NCBI GenBank assembly: GCA_036389835.1
Contig: DASVWC010000076.1
Location: 1 to 64,000 of the forward strand
From: AC-37 sp036389835
GTDB taxonomy: Bacteria > Actinomycetota > Thermoleophilia > Solirubrobacterales > Thermoleophilaceae
Direction: 5' to 3'
DNA: 64,000 nucleotides
Each line of letters starts with the position of its first letter. Positions within the stretch are counted from its first letter, which is position 1. Positions 9,181 through 17,923 of this stretch are shown here, one piece after another. A program made the position numbers and the translations under genes. Under the pieces are notes generated by a model that had not been told where the DNA came from, made no database searches, and saw only the letters and a program-made list of their open reading frames with translations.

Positions 9181-9215
9181 CCCCGGGCGCAAGGTGCTGA
9201 GGGTAACCTCGCTGC

Positions 9216-10058
9216 GTGTCTCCACCCGTCGTGTCGGTCGTCGTGCCGACCAAGGACCGCCCCGACTACCTGGAGGTCACGCTCCGCTCGCTGCGCGACC
9301 AGGACCTCGCGGAGCCGTACGAGCTGATCGTCGTCGACGACGGCGAGCACCCCGGCACGCGCGCGGCCGCGCACGACGCCGGCGCGCGGCTGCTGCGGCC
9401 GCGCGGCGGGCGCGGACCGAACACGGCACGCAACACCGGGATCGCCGAGGCCGCCGCGGAGCTCGTCGCGCTCGTGGACGACGACGTGCGCGCGCCGCGC
9501 GGCTGGCTGCGCGCGCTGGTCGAGGGGGCGCGGCGCCACCCGGACGCCGGCGCGTACGGCGGACCGATCCGCGCGCGCCTGGAGGGGCCGGCCCCGCGCA
9601 GCTGCGGCCGCGAGGCGCCCCCGATCACCGCGCTCGACCTCGGCGGGGCCGACCGCGAGGCGGAGCTCGTCTGGAGCGCGAACATGCTGCTGCGCCGCTC
9701 GGCCTGGGAGCGGGTCGGCCCGCTCGACGAGCGCTTCTCCACCGGCGGCGACGAGGAGGAGTGGCTGCGGCGCCTGCGCGCCGCGGGCGGCCGCGTGATG
9801 TACCTCGCCGATGCCGCGCTCGACCATCGCCGGACCGGCGACGACGCGCGGCTGCGCGCGCTGATGCGCAGCGCCTACCGGCGCGGCCGCAACATGCGCG
9901 CCTACGACGGCATGCGCGGGGCCGCGCCGCCGCTCGCGCGCGAGCTGCGCGTGCTGGCCGGCTGCGGCTGGCACACCGCGCGCCGCGGCTGCCCGCAGGG
10001 GCTGATCGCCGGGGCGCACTCGGCCGGCCGGCTGGTCGAGGCGGTGAGGCCGCGGTGA
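9216..10058 (+). CDS. GT2-family glycosyltransferase
   Basis: A GT-A-fold inverting glycosyltransferase of 280 residues. It starts with VSVVVPTKDRPDYLEVTL, followed by ELIVVDDGE, the GPNTARNTGI block, the metal-binding VDDDVRAP (DxD), a WSANMLLRRSAW acceptor block and GGDEEEWLRRL, the ED-like catalytic base region. No membrane helix is present, so it should act at the cytoplasmic face on a lipid-linked acceptor. GTG 9216 is the only start before the first beta strand. It diverges from the gene at 9180 across 35 bp that must hold both promoters, and overlaps the next gene by 4 nt. Confidence 0.9.
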   Translation: MSPPVVSVVVPTKDRPDYLEVTLRSLRDQDLAEPYELIVVDDGEHPGTRAAAHDAGARLLRPRGGRGPNTARNTGIAEAAAELVALVDDDVRAPRGWLRALVEGARRHPDAGAYGGPIRARLEGPAPRSCGREAPPITALDLGGADREAELVWSANMLLRRSAWERVGPLDERFSTGGDEEEWLRRLRAAGGRVMYLADAALDHRRTGDDARLRALMRSAYRRGRNMRAYDGMRGAAPPLARELRVLAGCGWHTARRGCPQGLIAGAHSAGRLVEAVRPR

Positions 10059-10963
10059 CGGGCCGCGGGCCGTCCCCGTCGGAGTTCCTCTCCGGCACGC
10101 GCGGCGGGACCGGCCGCCTGCCTGAGCGAGCCGCCCGCCGCCTCGCCGACCGGCTGCTCGACCTCGCGCTGCTGCGCTCGGCGCGGCGGCTGGACGCGCT
10201 CGCGGCCGCGGCGCCGGAGCGCGACGTGCTCGTGCTGTCGATCTACCGCGGCGACGGGGGGCTCCTGCCGCGCGCGGTCGAGGAGCTCGCGGCCACGCGC
10301 CACCGGGTGCGCTTCGCGCTGGGCTCGATGGGCACGGCCGCGCCGGCCCTGGCCGCCCGGACCGCCGCGACCGGCCTGACCGGCGGCAAGTTCGAGAACC
10401 TCAACGAGCTACTGCGAACCGGCCGGGGGTCCGGCCCCGCCGGGGGTTCCCAGGGGTCCGGCCCCGCCGGGGGTTCCCAGGGATCCGGCCCCTCCGGGGA
10501 TTGGGTGCTCGTCGTGGACGACGACGTGGCGCTGCCCCGGCGGTTCCTCGATCGGGTCGTCGGGATCGCCGAGCACCACGGGCTCGCCCTCGCTCAGCCG
10601 GCGCAGTCGCTCGCCAGCCACGCGGCCTGGCCGGTCACGCGGCGGCGGCGCGGCGCGCTCGTGCGCGAGTCGCGGTTCGTGGAGATCGGGCCGGTCACGC
10701 TGTTCCGCGCCGACGTGCTCGCGGAGCTCACGCCGTTTCCGGCCCTGCGCTACGGCTGGGGGCTCGACCTGCACTGGGCGGCGGTCGCGCAGCAGCGCGG
10801 CTGGCGGCTGGCGATCGTGGACGCGCTGCCGGTGCGCCACGAGGCCTCGCACGTCGCGGCGACGTACTCGACCGAGGCCGCCATCGAGGAGGCGCGGGCG
10901 TTCCTCGCCGATCGCCCGTTCCTGGACAGCCGCTCGGCGCTCGAGACCCGCACGCTGCGATGA
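10055..10963 (+). CDS. Glycosyltransferase-like protein with an internal tandem-repeat insert
   Basis: A 302-residue protein with a nucleotide-sugar transferase look: DVLVLSIYRGD near residue 50, the acidic DWVLVVDDDVALP metal motif near residue 150, and a late WGLDLHW block that in GT2/GT-A relatives holds the catalytic acid. Between GKFENLNELL and the DDD motif lies a Gly/Ser/Pro insert made of a nine-residue repeat (GSGPAGGSQ), which is not a normal part of this fold and probably forms a loop. Start GTG 10055 overlaps the previous stop (GTGA); the stop overlaps the next ATG (ATGA). It may be a relative of galactosyltransferase-type enzymes; donor and acceptor are unknown. Confidence 0.72.
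   Translation: MTGRGPSPSEFLSGTRGGTGRLPERAARRLADRLLDLALLRSARRLDALAAAAPERDVLVLSIYRGDGGLLPRAVEELAATRHRVRFALGSMGTAAPALAARTAATGLTGGKFENLNELLRTGRGSGPAGGSQGSGPAGGSQGSGPSGDWVLVVDDDVALPRRFLDRVVGIAEHHGLALAQPAQSLASHAAWPVTRRRRGALVRESRFVEIGPVTLFRADVLAELTPFPALRYGWGLDLHWAAVAQQRGWRLAIVDALPVRHEASHVAATYSTEAAIEEARAFLADRPFLDSRSALETRTLR
10426..10500 (+). repeat. 27-bp tandem repeat inside a glycosyltransferase gene
   Basis: Two full copies and one 21-base partial copy of a 27-base unit (10426-10452, 10453-10479, 10480-10500). The period is an exact multiple of three, so the frame is kept and copy number could change without breaking the gene. The third copy differs by GGATCC for GGGTCC and a few other bases. Confidence 0.9.
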
Positions 10964-12135
10964 GGGTCGCCGTGGTCGCGGAGTACTACCCGCGCCGGCG
11001 CGACCCCGCCTCGGGCGTGTGGGCGCACCGCCAGGCGCTCGCCGCGCGCGCCGCGGGCGCGGACATGAGCGTGCTCGTGCTCGAGCGCCCGCTGCCGGGG
11101 GCGGAGGCCGCGCGCGCGCTCGCCCGCGGGCGCGCGGCCCCGGCCGTCGCGTCGCTGCGCGCGGCGTACGAGCAGCCGCGCCGCGACCGCCTCGACGGCA
11201 TCGACGTGGAGTACGTGCGTTTCGTGTCGCCCCCGCGCGAGCGCTCGTACGCGACCTGGCACCGCTGGGCGCGGCGCCCGCTCGAGCGGGCGCTGGAGCA
11301 CCTGCACGCGCGCGAGCCGCTCGACCTCGTCCACGCGCACTACGCGCTGCCCGCCGGCGGCGCGGCGGCCGCGTGGGCGCGGCGCAACGCGCTGCCGCTC
11401 GTCGTGTCGGTGCACGGCGGCGACCTGCTCGCGCCGCTGCTGTCGGCGCCCCCGGCGCGCGCGAGCGCGGCCGCCGTGCTGCGTGCCGCCCGCGTGGTGA
11501 TCGCCAACAGCGCGGGGATGCTCGAGCGTGCCGCGGCGCTCGCGGGGAGCGCCGAGCGCATGCGCGTGATCCACCCGCCCGGCCAGCCCCCGCCCCCGCA
11601 GCCGCCGCCCAAGCGGGCGCGCCCCACCGTCGCCACCGTCGGCAACCTCGACCCGCGCAAGCGCCACGCCGACGTGCTGGAGGCGCTCGCGCGCGTGCCG
11701 GACGCGGGCTGGCTGGTGATCGGCGACGGCCCGGAGCGCGCCGCGCTCGAGGCCCGGGCGGCCGAGCTGGGACTGGAGAACCGGGTCGAGTGGGCCGGGG
11801 CGCTGGCGCCGCGCGACGCGGTCGCCGCGCTCGCGACCTGCCACGCGATGGCGATGCCGAGCGTGGACGAGGCGTTCGGCGTGGCCTACGCCGAGGCGCT
11901 CGCCTGCGGCCTGCCGGCGATCGGCTGCGCGGGCGAGCCCGGGCCCGAAGACCTCGCCGGCCTCACCGAGGCCATGATCCTGGTGCCGCCGCGGGACCCG
12001 GCGGCCATCGCGGAGGCCATCGAGCGCGCGCTCGGTGCGAGCGCGCTGGAGGACGCCGCGCGAACCGTCGGCCTGGCACTGCTCGAGGAGTGCGGGCCGC
12101 GCACGCTCGACGCCTACCGGGACGCGCTCGCGTGA
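10960..12135 (+). CDS. GT4-family glycosyltransferase
   Basis: A 391-residue GT-B enzyme. The N-terminal domain has VAVVAEYYPRRRDPASGVW with the glycine loop, LVHAHYALPAGG and VSVHGGDLL; a proline-rich linker (PPPPQPPPK, about residues 205-215) joins the donor domain, which has TVGNLDPRKRHADVL, WLVIGDGPE and the E-x7-E motif in EAFGVAYAEALACGLP. Start ATG 10960 overlaps the previous stop as ATGA. The protein resembles teichuronic-acid and exopolysaccharide GT4 enzymes, but the sugar is not predictable. It belongs to a four-gene coupled run, 9216-13166. Confidence 0.9.
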   Translation: MRVAVVAEYYPRRRDPASGVWAHRQALAARAAGADMSVLVLERPLPGAEAARALARGRAAPAVASLRAAYEQPRRDRLDGIDVEYVRFVSPPRERSYATWHRWARRPLERALEHLHAREPLDLVHAHYALPAGGAAAAWARRNALPLVVSVHGGDLLAPLLSAPPARASAAAVLRAARVVIANSAGMLERAAALAGSAERMRVIHPPGQPPPPQPPPKRARPTVATVGNLDPRKRHADVLEALARVPDAGWLVIGDGPERAALEARAAELGLENRVEWAGALAPRDAVAALATCHAMAMPSVDEAFGVAYAEALACGLPAIGCAGEPGPEDLAGLTEAMILVPPRDPAAIAEAIERALGASALEDAARTVGLALLEECGPRTLDAYRDALA

Positions 12136-13166
12136 AGCCGGTCGCGCTCGTGACCGGCGCGGTCTCGCCCTACCGGCGCGAGCCGTTCCGGCTGCTCGCC
12201 GAGGCCGAGGGCCTCGAGGTGATCGCCTGGAGCGACCCGGGCGAGCCGGTCCCCGGCCTGACGGTGCAGCGCACGAGCCAGGCCGGCGCCGCCCGCCTCG
12301 CCGGCTCCGGCCGCTACCGCGCGGTGATCGCGGGGCTCGGCGGGCGCGTGGCCCTACCGGCCACCTACGCGGCCGCGCGCCGCGCGCGGATCCCGTTCGT
12401 GCTCTGGGCGTCGATCTGGTCGCACCCGCGCACCGCCGCGCACCGCCTCTCGCGGCTGCCGACGCGGCTCCTGTACGCGCGCTCCGACGCCGTCGTGACC
12501 TACGGGCCGCACGTGACCGCGCACGTGGGCCGCGGCGACGGGGTGTTCGAGGCGCCGCAGGCCGTCTCCGCGGAGCTGTTCGGCCGCGCGGTCCCCGACG
12601 CCGAGCGGCAGGCGTGGCGCGAGCGCGCCGGCGTTGCGCGCGACGGCTTCCTCGCGCTCTTCGCCGGCCGCCTCGAGCGCGAGAAGGGCGTGCACATCCT
12701 GCTCACCGCGTGGCGCGACGCCGGCCTCGAGAACGCCGTGCTCGCCCTCGCCGGGGAGGGCCCGGTCGCCCACGGCGGGACGCTCCTGGGACGCGTGCCG
12801 CGGGACGAGCTTCCCGGGCTCTACGCCGCCGCCGACGCGCTCGTCCTGCCCTCGATCCGAACCGCAACTTTCACGGAGCCGTGGGGGTTGGTCGTGAACG
12901 AGGCCATGCACCAAGGGACCCCAGTCATCGCCACCGACGCGGTGGGCGCGGCCGCGGGCGGGCTCGTGCGCCACGGCCGCAACGGCATGGTCGTGCCGGA
13001 GCGCGACCCGGCGCGACTGGCCGCGGCGCTGCGCGAGCTGGCGGGCGACGCGGGCCTGCGCGAGCGGCTCGGCGCCGCGGCCCGCGCGGACGTGCGGCCG
13101 TACTCCGAGGCCGCGTGGGTGGACGGGATGCGCGCGGCGCTCGCGTTCGCGGGGGCGGCCCGTTGA
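12132..13166 (+). CDS. GT4-family glycosyltransferase
   Basis: A 344-residue GT-B enzyme. The acceptor half begins VKPVALVTGAVSPYRREPF and includes the LWASIWSHP block; the donor half has LFAGRLEREKGVHILL, LALAGEGP, and the late LPSIRT and EPWGLVVNEAMHQGTPVIA segment containing the E-x7-E-like acidic pair. GTG 12132 overlaps the preceding stop as GTGA. After its stop there are 17 nt before a secreted-protein gene. Confidence 0.88.
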   Translation: MKPVALVTGAVSPYRREPFRLLAEAEGLEVIAWSDPGEPVPGLTVQRTSQAGAARLAGSGRYRAVIAGLGGRVALPATYAAARRARIPFVLWASIWSHPRTAAHRLSRLPTRLLYARSDAVVTYGPHVTAHVGRGDGVFEAPQAVSAELFGRAVPDAERQAWRERAGVARDGFLALFAGRLEREKGVHILLTAWRDAGLENAVLALAGEGPVAHGGTLLGRVPRDELPGLYAAADALVLPSIRTATFTEPWGLVVNEAMHQGTPVIATDAVGAAAGGLVRHGRNGMVVPERDPARLAAALRELAGDAGLRERLGAAARADVRPYSEAAWVDGMRAALAFAGAAR

Positions 13167-13183
13167 TAGCGTCGAGCCGACCG

Positions 13184-13786
13184 ATGCCCCGCCTTCGGCA
13201 CATCCTGCTGCTCTGCGCCGCGCTGTTCGCGCTGAGCGCGCCCGCGCCCGCCCTCGCGGACGGCGACGAGGTCATCCGCGACTGCTACGACGACGGCAAG
13301 CTCGACAAGGAATACTCGCGCGAGGAGCTCGAGGACGCCGACAGCGACCTGCCGAGCGACGTGGACGAGTACAGCGACTGCCGCAGCGTGATCCGCTCGG
13401 CGATGGAGCGCGGCGGCAAGGGCAAGCGCGGCGGCACCGGCGGCGTGCCGGGCGCCGGCTTCCGCGGCGGGGGCACCGCCAACTCCGACCCCGCGCTCAG
13501 CACCGGCTCCGGCGCGCAGGCGGCGTCGCACGAGGACCTCGACGCCCTCAACCAGCTCACCGGCCGCAGCGGCGGCAGCGAGCCGAAGGTCCCCGTCGCC
13601 GGGCAGCCGATCACCCCCGCCGCCGGCGCGGCGAGCGTCGGCGAGTCCGCCAACGACATGCCCACCCCGCTCCTCGCCGCGCTGATCGCCGTCGGGGCCC
13701 TGGGGGCGCTGGGCGGCGCCTTCGCCGCCTGGCGACGCAGGCCGCAGCTACTCCGCCGTGGTCCGCTTCGCTTCGGCCGCGGCTAG
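13184..13786 (+). CDS. Secreted, C-terminally anchored protein of unknown function
   Basis: About 200 residues. Residues 1-25 form a signal peptide (basic start, hydrophobic LLLCAALFALSAP, cleavage near ALA-DG). The mature part begins with an acidic, Cys-containing segment (two Cys near residues 32 and 67), then a glycine-rich stretch, and ends with a single membrane helix (LLAALIAVGALGALGGAF) followed by arginines. This topology is that of an exported protein with its domain outside and a short cytoplasmic tail. The 3' end overlaps the O-antigen ligase gene by 29 nt, suggesting joint expression; a role in polymer assembly at the membrane is only inference. Confidence 0.7.
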   Translation: MPRLRHILLLCAALFALSAPAPALADGDEVIRDCYDDGKLDKEYSREELEDADSDLPSDVDEYSDCRSVIRSAMERGGKGKRGGTGGVPGAGFRGGGTANSDPALSTGSGAQAASHEDLDALNQLTGRSGGSEPKVPVAGQPITPAAGAASVGESANDMPTPLLAALIAVGALGALGGAFAAWRRRPQLLRRGPLRFGRG

Positions 13787-15929
13787 CGTCGCGCTCGCCG
13801 CGGGCTTCGCGGCCACGGCGTTCGTCGCGGAGTCCGGCGCAGACCTCGAGCGGACCACCTTCGCCGAGATCGGGTGGATCGTCGCGGCCGGTCTCGTCGT
13901 GGCCGCCGCGATCGTCCTCGCGCGGCCCGGCCGGGTCGCCGGCTGGCTCGCGCTCGGCGGCTTCGCCGCGCTGACCGGGGTCACGGCCGCCTCGATCCTC
14001 TGGTCGGTCGCCCCGGACCTCTCCTGGGTCGAGACCAACCGCGCGCTGGCGTACTTCTGGGCCTTCGCGGCCGCCGTGGCCGCGGCGCACCTCGCCCCGC
14101 GCGGCTGGGCCAACGTGCTGCACGCGATCCTGCTCGCCACCCTCGCGATCGTCGGCTACGCGCTCGTGACGCGCGTCTTCCCGGAGTCGCTCGCCGAGCG
14201 CGAGGTGTTCGCGCGGCTCGGAGCGCCGTACGAGTACTGGAACGCGCTCGGCACCACGGCCGCCATCGGCGTGCCCGCCGCGCTCTGGCTCGGCACGCGG
14301 CGGGCGGGCTACGGGCCGGCCAACGCGCTCGCCTACCCGCTGCTCGGGCTGCTGTTCGTCGCCCTCTTCCTCAGCTACTCGCGGGGGGCACTGCTCGTGG
14401 CGGCCGGCGCGATCGTCGTCTGGCTGGTGCTCGTGCCGCTGCGGCTGCGCACGCTGACGCTGGTGGCGACCTCCGTCGCGGGCGCCGCGCCGGTGATCGT
14501 GTGGGCGCTGTCGAGCGACGCGTTCACCGAGAACTACCTGCCGATCCTGGTGCGCGAGACCGCCGGGCCGGAGTTCGGGGTGTTCCTCGCCTGCACCGCC
14601 GGCGTGCTGCTGACCGCCGGCCTCGCCATCAACTTCCGCGTCGCGCGCCGCGCCCCGCGGGCCAGCGCGCGGCTGCGCGTCGGCATCGCCGCGGCGGCCG
14701 TCGCCGCGCTGATCCCCGTCGGCCTCGCGATCGCGCTCGCGACGAGCGACAGGGGGTTCAGCGGCACCGTCGAGGCGAACATCGAGTCGCTGACCAGCAC
14801 CAGCACGAAGACCGAGGGCGGCCCCGAGCGGCTCACGCAGGCCTCCTCCACCCGCAGCCGCTACTGGCGCGAGGCCGGCGCGGTGTTCGACGAGAACATG
14901 GAGGCCGGCACCGGGGCCGGCACCTTCCAGATCACCCGCCTGCGCCACCGCGACACCCAGCTCGTGACCCGGCACGCGCACGGCTACGTCGTGCAGACGA
15001 TGGCCGACCTCGGAATCGCCGGGCTGGTCGCGTCGGGGCTCGCGCTGCTGCTCTGGCTCGGCTCCGCGATCCGCGCCACCGGGTTCGTCCCCCGCCGCCG
15101 CGAGCGCGCGTACGACGCCGAGCGCGTGGGACTGATCGCGCTCGTGCTCTGCGCGATCGCGTTCGGCGTCCAGTCCGGGATCGACTGGACCTGGGCGGTG
15201 CCCGGGCCGTCGCTGATCGCCGTGGTGGCCGCCGGGTTCGTCTCCGGACGCGCGCTGCGCGTGCGGGGCGGCGTGCCGCGGCCGCCGATCGGGAGGGTCC
15301 CGCGCGGCCTCTTCGCGCTCGCCTCGCTGGGGGCGGCGCTGGCCTGCGCGTGGGCGGCCTGGCAGCCGCTGCGCTCCTCGAACGAGTCCGACCGCGCGCT
15401 CGACCTGATCGCCGAGGGCAAGCTCGACGAGGCCCAGCGCGCGGCCGAGCGCGCGGAGGACATCGACCCGCTGGCGTCGCGCGCGCTGATCGTGCAGGCC
15501 GCGGTGGCCGACGCCCGCCCCAACCAGCCGCTCGCCCACGACCTGCTCGAGCAGGCGGTCGAGCGCAACCCGGGCGAGCCGCAGGTGTGGATCCGGCTCG
15601 CGGAGTACGAGCTCTACACGCTCAACCGGCCGGCCGACGCCGAGCGCACCATCGCCGGGGCGCTGTACCTCGACCCGCGCTCGCGGGCCGCGCAGCAGAT
15701 CTACCTCGAGGCCAAGCAGGCCCAGCGGCCCACGCCGCCGCCCGCGCCCGCCCCGGGACAGCCGGCGCCGGGCCAGCCGGCCCCGGGCCAGCCCGCGCCC
15801 GCCCAGCCCGCCCAGCCGGCCCCCGGCGGCCAGCCCGCACCCGCCGCCCCGACACCGCCGACGCTGCCCGAGCCCGCCCAGCCCCAGCCGACCCAGCCCG
15901 GCGCCCCGCCGGCCCAGCCGGACGGTTAG
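13758..15929 (+). CDS. O-antigen ligase/Wzy-like polymerase with C-terminal TPR-like region
   Basis: A 723-residue integral membrane protein. About a dozen hydrophobic segments fill residues 1-500. A large extracytoplasmic loop around residues 335-410 carries the STRSRYWREAGAVFDENMEAGTGAG-type region (fragment W-REAG, G-GAGTF) and the RHAHGYVVQ histidine typical of Wzy_C/WaaL ligases and polymerases. After the last helix comes a TPR-like helical repeat (about 530-650), then a low-complexity tail of Pro-Ala-Gly-Gln repeats (650-723). It would join or polymerise lipid-linked glycan units at the outer face of the membrane. GTG 13758 lies inside the preceding gene. Confidence 0.85.
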   Translation: MVRFASAAASVALAAGFAATAFVAESGADLERTTFAEIGWIVAAGLVVAAAIVLARPGRVAGWLALGGFAALTGVTAASILWSVAPDLSWVETNRALAYFWAFAAAVAAAHLAPRGWANVLHAILLATLAIVGYALVTRVFPESLAEREVFARLGAPYEYWNALGTTAAIGVPAALWLGTRRAGYGPANALAYPLLGLLFVALFLSYSRGALLVAAGAIVVWLVLVPLRLRTLTLVATSVAGAAPVIVWALSSDAFTENYLPILVRETAGPEFGVFLACTAGVLLTAGLAINFRVARRAPRASARLRVGIAAAAVAALIPVGLAIALATSDRGFSGTVEANIESLTSTSTKTEGGPERLTQASSTRSRYWREAGAVFDENMEAGTGAGTFQITRLRHRDTQLVTRHAHGYVVQTMADLGIAGLVASGLALLLWLGSAIRATGFVPRRRERAYDAERVGLIALVLCAIAFGVQSGIDWTWAVPGPSLIAVVAAGFVSGRALRVRGGVPRPPIGRVPRGLFALASLGAALACAWAAWQPLRSSNESDRALDLIAEGKLDEAQRAAERAEDIDPLASRALIVQAAVADARPNQPLAHDLLEQAVERNPGEPQVWIRLAEYELYTLNRPADAERTIAGALYLDPRSRAAQQIYLEAKQAQRPTPPPAPAPGQPAPGQPAPGQPAPAQPAQPAPGGQPAPAAPTPPTLPEPAQPQPTQPGAPPAQPDG

Positions 15930-15931
15930 CC

Positions 15932-17362
15932 GTGCGCGAGGAGGAGCGCTACCGCGCGATCGTCGAGAGCGTGCCCGACGGCGTCTGGATGACCGACGCC
16001 GAGGACCGGACGACGTTCGTGAACGCCGCGCTGTCGGCGATGATCGGCCTCGAGCGTGAGGCGATGGTCGGCCGCCGCCCGACCGAGTTCGCCGAGGGGG
16101 AGGGCAAGCAGATCCTCCGCAACGCGCTGGAGCGCCGCCGCAGCGGCGTGACCGAGCGCTACGAGCTGCCGCTCGCGCGCGCCGACGGCACCAGCTTCGT
16201 GGCCGAGATCTCGGCCACCCCGCTGTTCGACGACGACGGGACCTACACGGGCTCGAGCGCGATCGTGATCGACGCGACCGAGCGCCGCCAGTTCGAGTCA
16301 CGCCTCCAGCAGACGCAGCGGCTCGAGACGGTCGGCCAGCTCGCGGGCGGCATCGCGCACGACTTCAACAACATCCTCGCGGTGATCCTCAACTACGCGC
16401 ACTTCGTCCGGCGCGAGCTGCCCGCCGACAGCTCGCTCCGCGACGACGTCGACCAGATCCGGCACGCGGCGGAGCGCGCCTCGGAGCTGACCCGCCAGCT
16501 CCTGATCTTCAGCCGCCGCGACCCGACCGTGCCGCAGACCGTCGACGTGAACGCGCTCGTCCAGGAGACCGAGCGGCTGCTGAGGCGCACGATCGGCGAG
16601 AACGTGGTGCTCGAGACCTCGCTCTGCGAGGACGCGTGCTTCGTGGAGGCCGACCCGGCGCAGCTCGAGCACGTCCTGCTGAACCTCGTGGTGAACGCGC
16701 GCGACGCGATGCCGGGGGGCGGCACGATCACGATCGAGTCGAAGCGCGCGGCGGGCCGCGTGACGCTCACCGTGCGCGACGAGGGCGAGGGCATGGAGCC
16801 CGAGGTCGCCGCGCGCGCGTTCGAGCCGTTCTTCACGACCAAGCCGAAGGGGGCCGGCACCGGCCTCGGGCTGGCGACGGTCTACGGGACGATCGCCTCC
16901 GCCGGCGGCGAGGCCAGGATCGACTCGAAGCCGGGCGCGGGGACGAGCGTGAGCTTCTGGCTGCCGGCCGCCGCCCCGCCGCCGGCCGCCCCCGAGCCGG
17001 CGGCGCCCGCCGAGCTCGACGGCACCGGCACGACCGTCCTGCTGGTCGAGGACGAGCAGGCGGTCAGGGAGCTCACGCGGCGGATCCTCGAGTCGGCCGG
17101 CTTCGCCTGCCTGGAGGCCGCGAGCGGCGACGACGCGCTCGAGCTGCTCGACGCGCACCGCGACGAGGTCGACGTGATCCTCACCGACGTCGTGATGCCG
17201 GGGATGTCCGGGCCGGAGCTGGTCGAGCGAATCGGCCCCGGCGCGCCTCCCGCGGTGTTCATGTCGGGCTACGCCGACCAGCACCTGCCCGGCGTCGTCG
17301 AGAAGCCGTTCAGCGCGGACGAGCTGCTGGCCGCGGTGCTAGCGGCGCGCGACGGCGAGTAG
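15932..17362 (+). CDS. PAS-domain hybrid histidine kinase with receiver domain
   Basis: A 476-residue soluble sensor kinase. Order: PAS domain (about 5-120, with WMTDAEDRTTFVN), dimerisation/phosphoacceptor domain with H143 in GGIAHDFNN, ATPase domain with the N box (NLVVNARDAM), G1 (DEGEGM), F box (FEPFFTTKP) and G2 (GAGTGLGLATV), an Ala-Pro linker, and a C-terminal receiver domain with phosphoacceptor D419 in LTDVVMPG and a late conserved Lys in EKPFS. No membrane helix is seen, so it should sense a cytoplasmic or diffusible cue. It starts 2 nt after the polymerase stop, suggesting it controls or responds to envelope polysaccharide. GTG 15932 is the first start after that stop. Confidence 0.9.
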   Translation: MREEERYRAIVESVPDGVWMTDAEDRTTFVNAALSAMIGLEREAMVGRRPTEFAEGEGKQILRNALERRRSGVTERYELPLARADGTSFVAEISATPLFDDDGTYTGSSAIVIDATERRQFESRLQQTQRLETVGQLAGGIAHDFNNILAVILNYAHFVRRELPADSSLRDDVDQIRHAAERASELTRQLLIFSRRDPTVPQTVDVNALVQETERLLRRTIGENVVLETSLCEDACFVEADPAQLEHVLLNLVVNARDAMPGGGTITIESKRAAGRVTLTVRDEGEGMEPEVAARAFEPFFTTKPKGAGTGLGLATVYGTIASAGGEARIDSKPGAGTSVSFWLPAAAPPPAAPEPAAPAELDGTGTTVLLVEDEQAVRELTRRILESAGFACLEAASGDDALELLDAHRDEVDVILTDVVMPGMSGPELVERIGPGAPPAVFMSGYADQHLPGVVEKPFSADELLAAVLAARDGE

Positions 17363-17923
17363 GTCGCCCGCGCTCCGGCGCAGCGCCTCGACCTCGAAGC
17401 CGAGCTCCTCGAGCAGCCGCCGCAGCGAGCGGGCGGTGAGGAAGCGAAGGTGCGGCGAGAGCGGGTCGAACTCGCTCTCGAAGCCGCGCACGAGCAGGCG
17501 CAGCGCGGTGAGGCGACCGTGCGCTGGCGTGGCGACCGCGATCCGGCCGCCGGGCCTCAGCACGCGCCGCGCCTCGGAGAGCAGGAGCTGGACGTCGCGC
17601 ACGTGCTCGAGCGCGTCGGCGAGCAGCACGAGGTCGAAGCCACCGTCGTCGAGCGGGAGCGGCGCGTCGGGGTCGAGCTCAACCACGCGTGCCGCGGGCA
17701 CCCGCCTGCGCGCTCGCTCGAGGGCGACCGCCGACACGTCGGCGATCGCCAGCTCGCGCGCGTCGAGCAGCGCCCCGAGGCGGCCGTCCCCGCCCCCGAG
17801 GTCGAGCGCGCGCGCCACCGGCCCGAGCTCGCGTACCCAGCGGGCCAGGTGCGCCGGCGCCGGCCCGCGATCGTCGGGGACGAGCTCCCAGAGCTCGTCG
17901 TCGTAGCGGCTGGCGATTACCAG
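17339..17923 (-). CDS. Class I SAM-dependent methyltransferase
   Basis: About 194 residues. SAM motif I is ALDLGGGDGRLGALL, followed by ELAIADVSAVALERA (motif II with the acidic residue), LVLLADALEHV (motif post-II/III) and LRPGGRIAVATP. It would methylate a small molecule or sugar in the polysaccharide pathway. No ATG/GTG/TTG exists before motif I in a sensible place; the CTG at 17923, overlapping the stop of the sugar-transferase gene, gives a natural N terminus and is used here with caution. A GTG nearer motif I would remove about 40 residues. The 3' end overlaps the kinase gene by 24 nt tail to tail. Confidence 0.8.
   Translation of the reverse strand: MVIASRYDDELWELVPDDRGPAPAHLARWVRELGPVARALDLGGGDGRLGALLDARELAIADVSAVALERARRRVPAARVVELDPDAPLPLDDGGFDLVLLADALEHVRDVQLLLSEARRVLRPGGRIAVATPAHGRLTALRLLVRGFESEFDPLSPHLRFLTARSLRRLLEELGFEVEALRRSAGDLLAVARR

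Noticed and set aside
13611..16301. Long - strand frame of 896 codons opposite the polymerase and kinase
   Set aside because: Arg/Gly/Ala-only composition without motifs; it is a high-GC shadow of the real + strand genes.
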